From an uncultured Spirochaetaceae bacterium (GTDB taxonomy: Bacteria > Spirochaetota > Spirochaetia > Treponematales > Treponemataceae): a stretch of DNA of 64,000 nt. Below the pieces are notes generated by a model. It was not told the origin of the DNA. It saw nothing but the letters and a program-made list of their open reading frames with translations, and did no database searches. This document shows, in pieces, positions 8,596 through 17,532 of the stretch. The position numbers and the translations under genes were made by a program. The DNA lies in NCBI GenBank assembly GCA_902799665.1, contig CADCBK010000001.1, positions 62,001 to 126,000 on the forward strand, read 5' to 3'. Position 1 is the stretch's first letter. Each line of letters begins with the position of its first letter.

Positions 8596-8686
8596 ACCGC
8601 AAAAATGCCGAACAAAATACCACAAAAACACGCAATAAAATACCGCAAAAACACAAAATGATATTGCACAAAAACACCAAATGATT
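8595..8686. repeat. Four 23-bp degenerate tandem repeats
   Basis: Four units, each exactly 23 bp, start at 8595, 8618, 8641 and 8664. The core is TACCGCAAAAACAC with an A-rich tail; the last unit diverges to TTGCACAAAAACACC. The fourth unit carries a -35-like TTGCAC (8664-8669), 17 bp before TATAAT (8687-8692), the promoter of the DUF4143 ATPase. The array therefore sits where a regulator bound in register could act. Confidence 0.7.
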
Positions 8687-8710
8687 TATAATGATTTATG
8701 CGAGGTTTTT

Positions 8711-9997
8711 ATGGACTATAAAAAACGATTGCAGGAAAAAGAACTTGCGTTCCGCCTAGAATGCAGTGGAGCCGTTTTGATTGAAGGCCCCAAATGGTGC
8801 GGAAAAACGACCATAGCGGAACAACAGGCAAAAAGCGTCATAAAAATGCAAAATCCCGACAAACGCGAAGGCTACCTGCAAACAGCCGCGACAAAACCGT
8901 CTCTGCTGCTTTTGGGCGACAATCCTCGCCTTATTGACGAATGGCAGGAGGCGCCGGTTCTTTGGGATGCCGTTAGAACCTCGGTAGATGAACGGCAAAA
9001 GACAGGCCTATACATTCTTACCGGCTCAAATTCCGTTGACAAATCAAAAATAAAACATTCCGGCACAGGCCGCATAGCGCGAATGCGGCTTGAAACCATG
9101 AGTCTTTTTGAAACAGAAGAATCCAACGGAACAGTTTCCCTCTCTGAATTGTTCAAGAATCCCAAAAAAAACATAGAGGCAAAATCAGACCTTGAAGTTG
9201 AGCAAATAATTTTTGCCGCGTGCAGAGGGGGCTGGCCTGGATTCCTTTCGCGAAAATCCGACCGCGCAAAATTGCAAATCGCAAGAGATTACATAGACAG
9301 CGTTTGCGAAACCGACATTTCCACTGTAGACGGCGTAAAACGAAACCCATCTTGGGCCGCGCAAATTTTGCGTTCTTATTCAAGAAACATTTCCACACTG
9401 GCAAAAACGAGCAACATTTTGCAAGACGTTGTTTCCGCTTCGGAAGCCATTTCTCAAAACACGCTTGATTCGTATATTCAAGCGTTTGAAAAGCTTTTCC
9501 TTATCCAAGACATCGAAGCCTGGTGTCCTTCCATAAGATCCGCAACAGCGATACGTTCAGGAAAAAAGCGCGGCTTTTGCGACCCTTCTGTCGCGGTCGC
9601 GGCGCTTGGACTCAATCCCGATTATTACATGACAGATCTGCAGTCATTTGGATTTGTCTTTGAAAGCCTTTGCATGAGAGACTTGCGGGCATACAGCGCC
9701 GCAGCGGGCGGAAAAATTTCATACTACCATGACAGGTACAATCTTGAAGCTGACTGTGTTCTGCATCTTCGCGACGGACGATACGCTCTGATAGAATTCA
9801 AGCTTGGGGGCCACGAAATAGAAGAAGCCAGCAAACACTTGTTGGAAATAAAAAAACTAGTCATCGAATACAACAAAAAAAGCGCGGCCCCCAAATTGCG
9901 CGAGCCGGATTTGTTGATTGTACTTACAGGCACGGAATTCGCCTACCGCAGAAAAGACGGCGTTTTTGTCATCCCGCTGGGATGCTTGCGGGATTAG
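8711..9997 (+). CDS. AAA-family ATPase with DUF4143
   Basis: 428 residues. N-terminal AAA_14 domain with Walker A GPKWCGKTT (about residues 27-35) and Walker-B-like LIDEWQEAP; sensor-like ILTGSN follows. The C-terminal DUF4143 domain contains FGFVFESLCMRDLRAY and a restriction-fold-like end, YNLEADCVLHLRDGRYALIE followed by FKLG, which resembles a PD-(D/E)xK core. These proteins are common, often multicopy and of unknown role. Start 8711 is chosen from the GAGG ribosome site; an in-frame ATG at 8681 lies in the promoter. Terminator at 10001. Confidence 0.87.
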   Translation: MDYKKRLQEKELAFRLECSGAVLIEGPKWCGKTTIAEQQAKSVIKMQNPDKREGYLQTAATKPSLLLLGDNPRLIDEWQEAPVLWDAVRTSVDERQKTGLYILTGSNSVDKSKIKHSGTGRIARMRLETMSLFETEESNGTVSLSELFKNPKKNIEAKSDLEVEQIIFAACRGGWPGFLSRKSDRAKLQIARDYIDSVCETDISTVDGVKRNPSWAAQILRSYSRNISTLAKTSNILQDVVSASEAISQNTLDSYIQAFEKLFLIQDIEAWCPSIRSATAIRSGKKRGFCDPSVAVAALGLNPDYYMTDLQSFGFVFESLCMRDLRAYSAAAGGKISYYHDRYNLEADCVLHLRDGRYALIEFKLGGHEIEEASKHLLEIKKLVIEYNKKSAAPKLREPDLLIVLTGTEFAYRRKDGVFVIPLGCLRD

Positions 9998-10000
9998 AAA

Positions 10001-10029
10001 AACCCGCAAGAAACTTGCGGGTTTAAAAA
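10001..10029. terminator. Intrinsic terminator
   Basis: AACCCGCAAG-AAA-CTTGCGGGTT, a 10-bp perfect stem with flanking A and T runs. It lies between the convergent DUF4143 ATPase and SHOCT-protein genes and can serve both strands. Confidence 0.88.
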
Positions 10030-10030
10030 T

Positions 10031-10561
10031 TTACATATTTTTCAACAATTTCGCTTTTTGCTCCGCGAACTCTTCATCTGTAAGAATTCCCTTTTCTTTT
10101 AATACGGCAAGTTTTTCCAATTGGGAGGCAACGTCTTCCGAACTGTTGGAACTAGCTTTTGCGGAAGACTTTTTTGCGCCTCTGAATTCATTTTCAGCGC
10201 GGGTGAAAACTTCCTCAATGCCATTCTTAACCGTTTTCTTTTGATAAAGATAAAACACAATTGGTATCAGCCAAGCGACAGTTGTGAAAAGACCACAAAG
10301 TAAAAATATCCAAAACCAAACAGACGGCTTGTATTCAACATTCGCGACCAAAAGCGTGTCGTCGTCTTTCGGTTTGATTTCAACAATTGTCGTATCTTTT
10401 CTGTTGATTGAGCCGAATGTCGGATTTATAAGTTCAACAGTCAAAATGCCGCTATTGTAATTTACAGCGTTCGAATCCTTTCTAAAAGAATCTTCCAAAA
10501 ACTTTGCGATTTCTTCTCCAGACGCTTTTGTCTGAAATCTTCTGCTAACGTCAAATTTCAT
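10031..10561 (-). CDS. Membrane protein with C-terminal SHOCT domain
   Basis: A 176-residue protein. A soluble N-terminal part of about 75 residues is followed by two closely spaced membrane segments (VWFWIFLLCGLFTTVAWLIP and on). A basic linker and a SHOCT motif follow at the extreme C terminus: LEKLAVLKEKGILTDEEFAE, then QKAKLL. SHOCT helices are oligomerisation or targeting elements. It lies 13 bases downstream of another small membrane-protein gene and is probably co-transcribed with it. Function unknown. Confidence 0.78.
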   Translation of the reverse strand: MKFDVSRRFQTKASGEEIAKFLEDSFRKDSNAVNYNSGILTVELINPTFGSINRKDTTIVEIKPKDDDTLLVANVEYKPSVWFWIFLLCGLFTTVAWLIPIVFYLYQKKTVKNGIEEVFTRAENEFRGAKKSSAKASSNSSEDVASQLEKLAVLKEKGILTDEEFAEQKAKLLKNM

Positions 10562-10574
10562 TTTTCTATTTCTC

Positions 10575-10949
10575 CTATAGTCCCGCGCTTGTCAAAATCT
10601 TTTTTTGTTCGTCATCTTCAACAACGTATCCTTCGGCCAAACGCTTCTTGATAAAGTTGAAAAAATAGTTTTTATTAAAAATAAAATTAAGGGCAAAAAC
10701 CCCGCACAAAGCCAAAAAGCCGACAATCGAGCTTATTGTAAAAAAAGCGCAAGCGATGAAAATCAAAGCAAACAAGCCAAAACCTTTAAACACATCCTTC
10801 CAGTCTGTCGGTTTTACGCGGAACGCAGGCATCCCCCAAAATATTCCAAGCGCCGCAACTATTGGAGACTGCTTGATTTCCTTTGGACACTTTACAATGA
10901 TGTCCTTTGCGCCTTCTTTTTTTAGAGTTATTTCAACATCTTTCGCCAT
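10575..10949 (-). CDS. Small two-helix membrane protein
   Basis: 124 residues. The start at 10949 is chosen because GGAGG lies 8 bases upstream; an ATG 8 codons earlier lacks one. The N-terminal half is hydrophilic and basic. The C-terminal half has two adjacent hydrophobic segments (FGLFALIFIACAFFTISSIV and GFLALCGVFALNFIF). I do not recognise a family. It precedes the SHOCT protein in an apparent two-gene operon and is divergent from an XRE gene. That XRE and its paralogue at 6297 both sit opposite envelope-protein genes. Confidence 0.6.
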   Translation of the reverse strand: MAKDVEITLKKEGAKDIIVKCPKEIKQSPIVAALGIFWGMPAFRVKPTDWKDVFKGFGLFALIFIACAFFTISSIVGFLALCGVFALNFIFNKNYFFNFIKKRLAEGYVVEDDEQKKILTSAGL

Positions 10950-11018
10950 AGTTTTTACCTCCACTTTTGGCAACTTTCGACAATATCATTATATCAAAAA
11001 CAATGGTATTGTCGCTAG

Positions 11019-11072
11019 TATAGAATAACCGATATTAGCATATTTTGTCAACATATAATATTGTCATATACT
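11019..11072 (+). promoter_or_regulatory. Promoter of the second XRE gene, likely leaderless
   Basis: TTGTCA (11045-11050), 16-bp spacer and TATACT (11067-11072). The -10 ends 6 bases before the ATG at 11079 and there is no ribosome site, so the message probably starts at the initiation codon. TATAGAATAA (11019-11028) matches, in inverse orientation, the motif beside the XRE gene at 6297. Confidence 0.55.
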
Positions 11073-11078
11073 TTTCTT

Positions 11079-11447
11079 ATGCCAGACAGAACAAAAGAAA
11101 ATGAAGAAATAAAAGCGCTGAGAAAAATACTTTCAGACAATATTCGCTCTTATAGAAAAGAACTTCATCTTACTCAAGAAGCGCTTGCCGAAGCCGCCGA
11201 CATTTCACTTTCATACCTCGCTGACATAGAGCACTGTAAAACTTGGATTAGCGACAAAACTTTGTTAAAACTCTCAAAAGCTCTTCACAAAACGCCATTT
11301 GAATTATTCGCTGAAAACGATTTGGAATCAAAAAAAACAAATATAAAAAAAATTTCAGATATTATTTATGATGAGAAAAAAACGCTTTTAAAAAGCGTCA
11401 GCGAGATATGCGATAAATCAATACAAAAAATTATGAAGGTTAAATAA
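11079..11447 (+). CDS. XRE-family HTH regulator (paralogue of 6297)
   Basis: 122 residues. The Cro/CI HTH lies at about residues 15-70 (LSDNIRSYRKELHLTQEALA, then AADISLSYLADIEHC) followed by KTWISDKTLLKLSKAL, nearly the same frame as in the paralogue at 6297. A helical tail of about 45 residues follows. The ATG at 11079 is preferred over the in-frame ATG at 11061 because the -10 box would overlap translation from the latter. It may control the divergent small membrane-protein pair. Confidence 0.82.
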   Translation: MPDRTKENEEIKALRKILSDNIRSYRKELHLTQEALAEAADISLSYLADIEHCKTWISDKTLLKLSKALHKTPFELFAENDLESKKTNIKKISDIIYDEKKTLLKSVSEICDKSIQKIMKVK

Positions 11448-11508
11448 AACGGCTCGCGCGTTTGAGGCGGATCTTCTTATTCTGTTTCCAGTTGCATATT
11501 TCTCAAAA

Positions 11509-12954
11509 TTACTTCTTGTAAAATTCCGGGAAGAAGAAAATAATCATCGTGTACAATTCCAGGCGGCCGGCAAGCATGGCGAACATGTACCAGCCCTTGA
11601 GCGCGGCGGGCAAAAAGCCGTAGTTGCATGACGGGCCAAGCAAGCCGTAGGCCGGGCCGACGTTTCCAACCATGCTTAAGGCGCCGGTAAAGGCCGTTCC
11701 CAAATCCAAGTTGGCGGCCGCTCCAAAAAGGGTCGTGACGACAATCAAAAGCAAATACAAAGTCATAAAGGCGGCCACGTTAAAGACGATGTCCTTGCGG
11801 CCGGCCCGGTTGTTCAGGCGGATGCTAAAGACTCCGTGCGGATGCAAGGTCTTTAAGAACTCGTTGTTGGCTTGCTTGGCAAAAACCACCCAGCGGATTA
11901 TTTTTACGCCGCCGCTTGTCGAGCCGGAACAGCCGCCTGTAAAGAACAAGAAGAAAATAAAGGCTTGGGCCAATGGCGGCCAAAAAGTGTAGTCCGCCGT
12001 GGCAAAGCCTGTGGTGCTGATAATCGTCGCCGTTTGGAACGAAGAAAAGCGGAGCGATTTTAGAAAGCCGCCGTAATGCTGCAAGTTTGCGAACGTGATT
12101 CCCAAGACAAAGACAAAAATCATTCCGATGTAAACTTTAAATTCCGTGTTGTCGCGAATCTCCTGGATTTTTCCCGAAAGCAAATAAAAGTAAAGCGTAA
12201 AGTTGATTCCGGCCAAGAACATAAAGACCGTGCAAATCGCGTCGATGGCGACGGAGTTGTAAGCGCCGATGCTTGCGTTCCTGTTGCTAAAGCCGCCAGT
12301 TCCTACAGTGGAAAAGGAATGCAAGAGCGCGTCGTAAAAACTCATGCCCGCGATTTTTAGAAGGACAAGCTCCAAGCAAGTGAACAAAATGTAAATCGTC
12401 CAAAGCGCCTTGGCGGTGTTTGTGATTTTTGGAGTGAACTTTCCTTTTTCGGGACCGGTGGTTTCGGCCTTGATAAGCTGAAAGCCGCCCACGCCCAAAA
12501 GCGGGAATAGCGCCACGGTAAGCGCGACGATTCCCATGCCGCCAAGCCAGTGCGTTTCCGTTCGCCACAAGCCGATTGATTTTGGCAACTGTTCCACTTC
12601 ACTTAAAATTGTCGCGCCGGTCGTCGTAAAGCCCGACACGCTTTCCCAAAGCGCATCAATGTAACTTGGAATAGAGCGGCTAAAATAAAATGGAATCGAG
12701 CCAAAGACGCTCGCGAAAATCCAAGCGAAGGCGACAACCACAAAGGCGCCGCGCGTTGACAGCGTGATTTTCTTTTTTTTGCCCGCGACAAAAAACACAA
12801 GTGCAAGCGCGATGGCAACTGCCATCGGAACCAAGAAGGACGGCAAGACGGCGTACTCTTTGTAGCAAAGCGCGGCGGCCACAGGAAAAACAAAAGTCGC
12901 GGCGATGATTCCCAAAATTGAAAATTCAATTCTTAAAAAAGAAAACAAGCTCAT
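11509..12954 (-). CDS. trkH: Trk potassium uptake protein, membrane subunit
   Basis: A 481-residue polytopic protein of the TrkH/KtrB family, with the expected ten or more membrane segments and four selectivity-filter loops: SGFTTTGATI, TVGTGGFSNRN, TGFATADY and SMVGNVGPAYGLLGP. The conserved TGGCSGSTSGGVKI region lies between loops 3 and 4. It imports K+ with H+ or Na+ in complex with TrkA. The ATG overlaps the trkA stop by 4 bases, so the pair is translationally coupled. Confidence 0.93.
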   Translation of the reverse strand: MSLFSFLRIEFSILGIIAATFVFPVAAALCYKEYAVLPSFLVPMAVAIALALVFFVAGKKKKITLSTRGAFVVVAFAWIFASVFGSIPFYFSRSIPSYIDALWESVSGFTTTGATILSEVEQLPKSIGLWRTETHWLGGMGIVALTVALFPLLGVGGFQLIKAETTGPEKGKFTPKITNTAKALWTIYILFTCLELVLLKIAGMSFYDALLHSFSTVGTGGFSNRNASIGAYNSVAIDAICTVFMFLAGINFTLYFYLLSGKIQEIRDNTEFKVYIGMIFVFVLGITFANLQHYGGFLKSLRFSSFQTATIISTTGFATADYTFWPPLAQAFIFFLFFTGGCSGSTSGGVKIIRWVVFAKQANNEFLKTLHPHGVFSIRLNNRAGRKDIVFNVAAFMTLYLLLIVVTTLFGAAANLDLGTAFTGALSMVGNVGPAYGLLGPSCNYGFLPAALKGWYMFAMLAGRLELYTMIIFFFPEFYKK

Positions 12955-14393
12955 TTTGTTTCCGCTCCAAAAAGCTTAAGAAGCTTTTCCGTTTCTTCCG
13001 CAAGAGCGATGATAATCAATTGGTCGTTGGCGTCAAGAACTGTGCTTCCGACCGGGATTACGTAATTTTGCGAGCCGGCTTTTTTCTCCAGCATCACAAG
13101 GAAGGCGCCGGGGTTGGCGATGTCGAGCAAAGTCTTTCCGACAAGCTTTGAGCTGGGCGACAAAACGCATTCGACGATTTCCAGCTGGCCTTCGGAAACT
13201 GTGTGGATGCCGGTGACGCTTTTTCCGCGCAAGTGGCTCATAATAGAATCAACCACCGTGTCTCTTAGCGGAACGGGAACGTCAACGCCAAGCTTGCGCG
13301 CGATTTGCGCGAACGTGGAGCTTTCTACCAAGCTGACGGAGCGGCCAACGCCAAGGGATTCCAAGTAAGCGGCGACAACCATGTTAAGTTCGCGGTTATG
13401 CGTCGCGCAAATGACCAAGTCGTATTCGGTAAGGCCTTCCTCGCGCAAAAAACTTTCGTCGGTGATGTCGCCCTTGAACACGCGCGCGTTGGGATAACGC
13501 TCGCTGGCTTCCTTTGTAAACACGTCGTCTTGGTCGACAATCGCAAAGTCTTTTCCAACCTTGACGCGCTTGCCAAAAAATTTTGACAAAAAGGAATTGT
13601 CTTGCTTTTTAATCAAACGGTCGGCGATAAGTGTTCCGATTCTTCCGGCTCCGACAAGCGCGATTTTGTCAAGCGATTCTACTGTGGCTCCGCACAAGGC
13701 AAGCAAATCGCCGATGTCTTCCTTGCGCGCCAAAACGCCTATGCTGTCGCCTGCGTTCAAAAGCGTCGGGCCGCTTGGCAAGGAAGTTTTTTCTTCGCTT
13801 TCTACATAGGCGATAAGGAAGGGCTTTGAAGTCAGCTTTCGGACGTTCTTCAACTGCTGGCCAGCAAGGGGCGCTCCTTGCGCGATTGTTATTCTTGAAA
13901 TTTCGTATTCGGAATTTTCAAAGGTGACCACGTCGCTTACGGCTCCGCTTTCAACCGCGTGGACAACCGCTTCGGCGGCCTCGATGTCCGGGTTGACCAT
14001 GTAGTCGATTCCGTAAAGGGGGCGGTGCTTTCCGCTAAAGGTTTCGGCGTGCTTTTTTACGGCGGCCGCTGTGTTCATGTAATAAGAAAAGTTTCGGACG
14101 CGCGCGATTTTCAAAATATCTGGGTAAACCGAATCGACGAGCGAGCAAGTAATCATGTTGACTTCGTCGTTGGAAGTCACGCAAACCAAAGCGTCGGCCT
14201 TTCCGATTCCAACCTCTTCCAAATTTTCAAGATTGTTTCCGTCCATTTCCTTGACGTCGCAGTCAAGCGAGTTGGAAGCGTGGCGAACGACTTCTTCCGA
14301 GTTGTCGATAAGGACAACCTCGTTTCTTTCGTTTATGAGTTTTTTTGCCAGCTGTCGGCCAGTGAATCCAGCGCCTACGATTACGATTTTCAT
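12951..14393 (-). CDS. trkA: Trk system potassium uptake regulator
   Basis: A 480-residue cytoplasmic protein with two RCK units. The first begins with KIVIVGAGFTGRQLAKKLI (Rossmann GxGxxG) followed by a TrkA-C segment. The second begins near IALVGAGRIGTLIADRLI and also ends in a TrkA-C domain (GKTLLDIANPGAFLVMLEKK). Length matches full two-unit TrkA proteins that bind NAD(H) or ATP and gate TrkH. First gene of the trkA-trkH operon. Confidence 0.93.
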   Translation of the reverse strand: MKIVIVGAGFTGRQLAKKLINERNEVVLIDNSEEVVRHASNSLDCDVKEMDGNNLENLEEVGIGKADALVCVTSNDEVNMITCSLVDSVYPDILKIARVRNFSYYMNTAAAVKKHAETFSGKHRPLYGIDYMVNPDIEAAEAVVHAVESGAVSDVVTFENSEYEISRITIAQGAPLAGQQLKNVRKLTSKPFLIAYVESEEKTSLPSGPTLLNAGDSIGVLARKEDIGDLLALCGATVESLDKIALVGAGRIGTLIADRLIKKQDNSFLSKFFGKRVKVGKDFAIVDQDDVFTKEASERYPNARVFKGDITDESFLREEGLTEYDLVICATHNRELNMVVAAYLESLGVGRSVSLVESSTFAQIARKLGVDVPVPLRDTVVDSIMSHLRGKSVTGIHTVSEGQLEIVECVLSPSSKLVGKTLLDIANPGAFLVMLEKKAGSQNYVIPVGSTVLDANDQLIIIALAEETEKLLKLFGAETK

Positions 14394-14426
14394 AGCCTCT
14401 ATAGTAGCGCGATTCGCGTTTTTTTT

Positions 14427-15269
14427 CTACAGCATTCGCGTCTGCTTTTTGTATTCTTCAAAGCCGGGCTTTCGCGACTGCCTTTTGTCAGCCAAGGGAA
14501 CGCTGACGAACAAAAAGAGCGCGGTGTTGGCGAGCGCTCCGGCAAGCAAGTAAACGCGCAAATCGAGCGCGAAAAAGCTTGCAAGGCCCACGCTCCACCA
14601 CATCAATATTTCGCAGGCGTAGTTTGGGTGGCGCGAGCGTTTCCACAAGCCGTCGCGGCAAAATCCGCCTGTTCCGCGCTTTCTAAAGCGATGCATTTGT
14701 ATGTCCGCGATTCCTTGGAATGTCGGAGCGGCAAAGGCCAGCGCCAAAAAGACCGCGCAAATCGGTTTAAAAGCCGCTCCTTCCACTACCACAGTGGCCG
14801 CCGGCAAAACGCACAGGTAAACCACAAGCGTCGGAACAAGATGTATTCCCAAAAAATTTATCAAGGGATAAAAAACGCCGGTCTGCTCCTTTAGCATAAC
14901 GTAGCGCCAATCCTGGTATTCAAAGCTTTTAAAGTTGTAGCACCAGTTTGCCGTCAGCCTTATTCCCCAAAACAAAACGGCCGCGAACAAAATCCATGCA
15001 AAGGGGCTTCCCCCGTGCCGCGCCAAAGCGGCGAGCAAAATAACCGGCGGCTGGACGCTCCAATAAGGGTCGTAAACGGAAGCGTTTCCAAAAATCAAGC
15101 TGAACACAAAAACGATTACTGTGGCAAAAACGTCAGCCGCCAAAAGAGAAAGCTGCCAGCAAAAATCATGCCGCGCGCGAACAAAATTGTAGCAAAAAAT
15201 TCCGCCCGCGATGGCCAGAGCGTACACCGCCGCAATCACGGCAAAAGACAATGTTCGGTTTTTAATCAT
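14427..15269 (-). CDS. DUF1295 membrane protein (steroid 5-alpha-reductase-like)
   Basis: A 280-residue integral membrane protein with about seven hydrophobic segments. The C-terminal signature FRKRGTGGFCRDGLWKRSRH followed by PNYACEILMWW is characteristic of DUF1295 and related isoprenylcysteine-methyltransferase/steroid-reductase folds, where the His and Tyr bind NADPH. N-terminal motifs DPYWSVQPP and WYWG-like WGIRLTANW also fit. Physiological substrate unknown. Its end is 34 bases from trkA; it is probably transcribed separately. Confidence 0.82.
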   Translation of the reverse strand: MIKNRTLSFAVIAAVYALAIAGGIFCYNFVRARHDFCWQLSLLAADVFATVIVFVFSLIFGNASVYDPYWSVQPPVILLAALARHGGSPFAWILFAAVLFWGIRLTANWCYNFKSFEYQDWRYVMLKEQTGVFYPLINFLGIHLVPTLVVYLCVLPAATVVVEGAAFKPICAVFLALAFAAPTFQGIADIQMHRFRKRGTGGFCRDGLWKRSRHPNYACEILMWWSVGLASFFALDLRVYLLAGALANTALFLFVSVPLADKRQSRKPGFEEYKKQTRML

Positions 15270-15402
15270 GTATTTTATTCTACTACATTTCTCGCGCTTT
15301 TGCTATATGTAAACAATGTTTCCATACATTCTCAACATATACAAGCGTTGCCAAATCATATATTATACAATCACAAAGCGCTTTGAAAAAAATGAGGATT
15401 TT

Positions 15403-16152
15403 ATGAATTACAGAAATGCGCAGGACATTTTTCCCGAGAATCTTTTGAAGCAGATTCAGCGGTATGTCAGCGGCGAGACCATTTACATTCCGGCCAAAAA
15501 TGAAAAAAAGGCCTGGGGTGAATCATCGGGCTACAGGGCATATCTTGCAAAAAGGAATCAGAGCATGAAAGAGGATTTTGCAGATGGGCTAACAATCGAA
15601 CAACTAACGGAAAAATATTGCCTTTCCTTTGATTCTGTAAAGCATATAGTCTACACAAAACAGGAGTACGTTATGCTGAACTACAACAAGACGCTTTCTT
15701 CGGCGCAGACTTTTGCCCGGGAAAATAAAATTGACGAATGGATCCATGCCTATCTTCACGATGCTGAAAAAAGCAATATTCCTTTTTCTGATGGCCTTAA
15801 ACTTTTTGAACGCTTTTACATCGGCCCAATAAAAATGCCAACCGATTTGTTCGAGCGCAACACCGGTCCCGAAGACGGCATGAAATATAAAATCGACAAG
15901 GATTGGTGGCCAATTCACGTGGCAGCCCTGGAAGATTCAATTAAAAAAGATCCCGACATGCCGCCGCTAATCGCTCACTATGTCGAGCACGGTTTTGAAA
16001 TGAACGATGGCAATACCCGTCTGCAGGCCTATAAAAATCTCGGCGTCCGGGAAGTTAACATCATCATTTGGATTACCGAGCAAGAAGAATACGAGGAGTT
16101 TATGTCCCGCTACGGAAATTATGCCGAGGGAGCGCCGGTGATTAGGAGATAG
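15403..16152 (+). CDS. CD3324-type HTH protein fused to a ParB-like nuclease domain
   Basis: 249 residues. The N-terminal 90 residues match the CD3324 family: YRNAQDIFPENLLKQIQRYV, GETIYIPAK and EKKAWGESSGYR, then an HTH with the segment LTIEQLTEKYCLSFDSVKHI. The C-terminal half has a ParB/sulfiredoxin-like core, with IHVAALEDSIKKDPDMPPLI, then the binding motif EMNDGNTRLQAYKNLG, corresponding to the G-x-x-R signature. The ATG at 15403 follows TGAGGA. CD3324 proteins are usually about 90 residues, so this is a fusion. A DNA-directed regulator with a nucleotide-using domain is plausible; function unproven. Confidence 0.72.
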   Translation: MNYRNAQDIFPENLLKQIQRYVSGETIYIPAKNEKKAWGESSGYRAYLAKRNQSMKEDFADGLTIEQLTEKYCLSFDSVKHIVYTKQEYVMLNYNKTLSSAQTFARENKIDEWIHAYLHDAEKSNIPFSDGLKLFERFYIGPIKMPTDLFERNTGPEDGMKYKIDKDWWPIHVAALEDSIKKDPDMPPLIAHYVEHGFEMNDGNTRLQAYKNLGVREVNIIIWITEQEEYEEFMSRYGNYAEGAPVIRR

Positions 16153-16176
16153 GAGCGTCAGCTTCCGTAAAAACGT

Positions 16177-17532
16177 CTACTCCAATATCGTAATCTCGAC
16201 GCGGCGGTTTTGGGCCATGCCTTCCTTGGTGGAATTGTCGGCGACGGGGTATTTGCTTCCGCTTCCGCGGCAAATGAATTTGTCGGCGGCGATTCCGCGC
16301 TTGCTAAGCTCTTGAGCGACGGAGCGGGAACGCTCGACGGAAAGCGCCATCTCGCCGCTGGGGTTTCCGACGCTGGCGGTGTGGCCGTTTACAAGCAATT
16401 TGTTTTGGCCGGTCTCTTTTAGTATCGAAGCGATTTTGTCCAAGAGCGCGGCCTCGCCTGGCAAGAGCTGGGCGCTGTCGGGCTTAAAGTGAAGGTTTTC
16501 CAAAGTGAGCATTATGCCGCCAGCGGTCTCCTGAATTTTTACCGAAGACTCTCCGGCGCCGCCCGCCGTTCCCACGACGCGGACTTTTTCCAGCCACTTG
16601 CTTTCGTTGATGGGCGGGCGCGGCTCGGAATCAGTTGCGGGCTTGCTTCCCGCGCTTCTAGCGCTTGCAACAGTTGCGCCCGCCGCGGGCTTGCTTTCAG
16701 TTCCGCCAGCGCCCGGGTCTGCCGAGGCGACGCGGTTTATTGCGGGCAAAAGTTTTGTCCTGTCGATTGCGGGCGGATATTCTGTGAACAAGCTAATCGT
16801 TCCTTTAAATGCGACTTTGCTTCCGTCGGAAAATTCGTACAACTCATCAACGCTGTCCCGAATAACGAGCGCGGCGCAGTCGGCTTTGCGGATGTACATC
16901 GTGGCGTTGTTGGAACCGTTGGCGCGCAGCAAGTCAGGATCGCCGTTGGGGTCAACCTCTGAATAACCGTAGCGGGTGGCCCAACGCGCGCTCAAAACGT
17001 AAACTTCCTGGTCGCCAAAAACTTCGTCGCGCAAGTAAGTGTACTCAACGTAAATCGGAACGCGGGTCGGCCTTCCCTTGCTAAGCGGATCCATCGCGCG
17101 GACGGCGCGGGCTTGCCATGACTGGCCTTGCTGGATTTTCTTCGCGGGGAACGTAGGAAAGCTTCTAAAGCTAGGATAGCCGTTGTCCTCTATCATCGTA
17201 AGCGTTCCGTCTTTGCTGATTTTAAAGACCGAACGAATGCTGTCGTGAATTCCGTTGACGACAATTTTTTGATTGTGAACTGTGTCCTGGTGGACAAAAA
17301 AATCGCCGTCGTAAACGCCGTCCTCGCAAACAATAAAGGAACGCGCCTCGCGGCTCATAAGGCCAACGTATTTTCCGTTGTCGTAGCGGCGCAAGTCCGT
17401 CCGTTCCACCAAAGAATAATTTTGGCTTCCCGAATACACAAACTGCGTGTCGGCGGCAAACAAGGCCGCGCCAAAAACAAAAAGCGCGCAAAAGCAAAGC
17501 GCCGCGCGCGTCGCCTTATTTCTTTTAAACAT
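16177..17532 (-). CDS. OmpA-family outer-membrane/periplasmic protein
   Basis: 451 residues with a signal peptide (AALCFCALFVFGAALFAA). The body of about 250 residues is unassigned. A low-complexity linker rich in Ala, Gly, Ser and SKPA motifs follows (about residues 270-310). The C-terminal OmpA domain contains FKPDSAQLLPGE, the NGHTASVG loop and SVERSRSVAQELSKRGI, ending NRRVEITILE. The domain binds peptidoglycan. The start at 17532 is chosen because AGGA lies 6 bases upstream; the earlier ATG at 17538 leaves only 1 base. It overlaps the end of the GGDEF gene by 8 bases. Confidence 0.87.
   Translation of the reverse strand: MFKRNKATRAALCFCALFVFGAALFAADTQFVYSGSQNYSLVERTDLRRYDNGKYVGLMSREARSFIVCEDGVYDGDFFVHQDTVHNQKIVVNGIHDSIRSVFKISKDGTLTMIEDNGYPSFRSFPTFPAKKIQQGQSWQARAVRAMDPLSKGRPTRVPIYVEYTYLRDEVFGDQEVYVLSARWATRYGYSEVDPNGDPDLLRANGSNNATMYIRKADCAALVIRDSVDELYEFSDGSKVAFKGTISLFTEYPPAIDRTKLLPAINRVASADPGAGGTESKPAAGATVASARSAGSKPATDSEPRPPINESKWLEKVRVVGTAGGAGESSVKIQETAGGIMLTLENLHFKPDSAQLLPGEAALLDKIASILKETGQNKLLVNGHTASVGNPSGEMALSVERSRSVAQELSKRGIAADKFICRGSGSKYPVADNSTKEGMAQNRRVEITILE

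Noticed and set aside
8595-8686. CRISPR array
   Set aside because: Units abut without spacers and vary along their length; no cas genes.
13959-14894. Plus-strand ORF of 311 codons over trkA
   Set aside because: Antisense to trkA and the DUF1295 gene, low-complexity, no family features.
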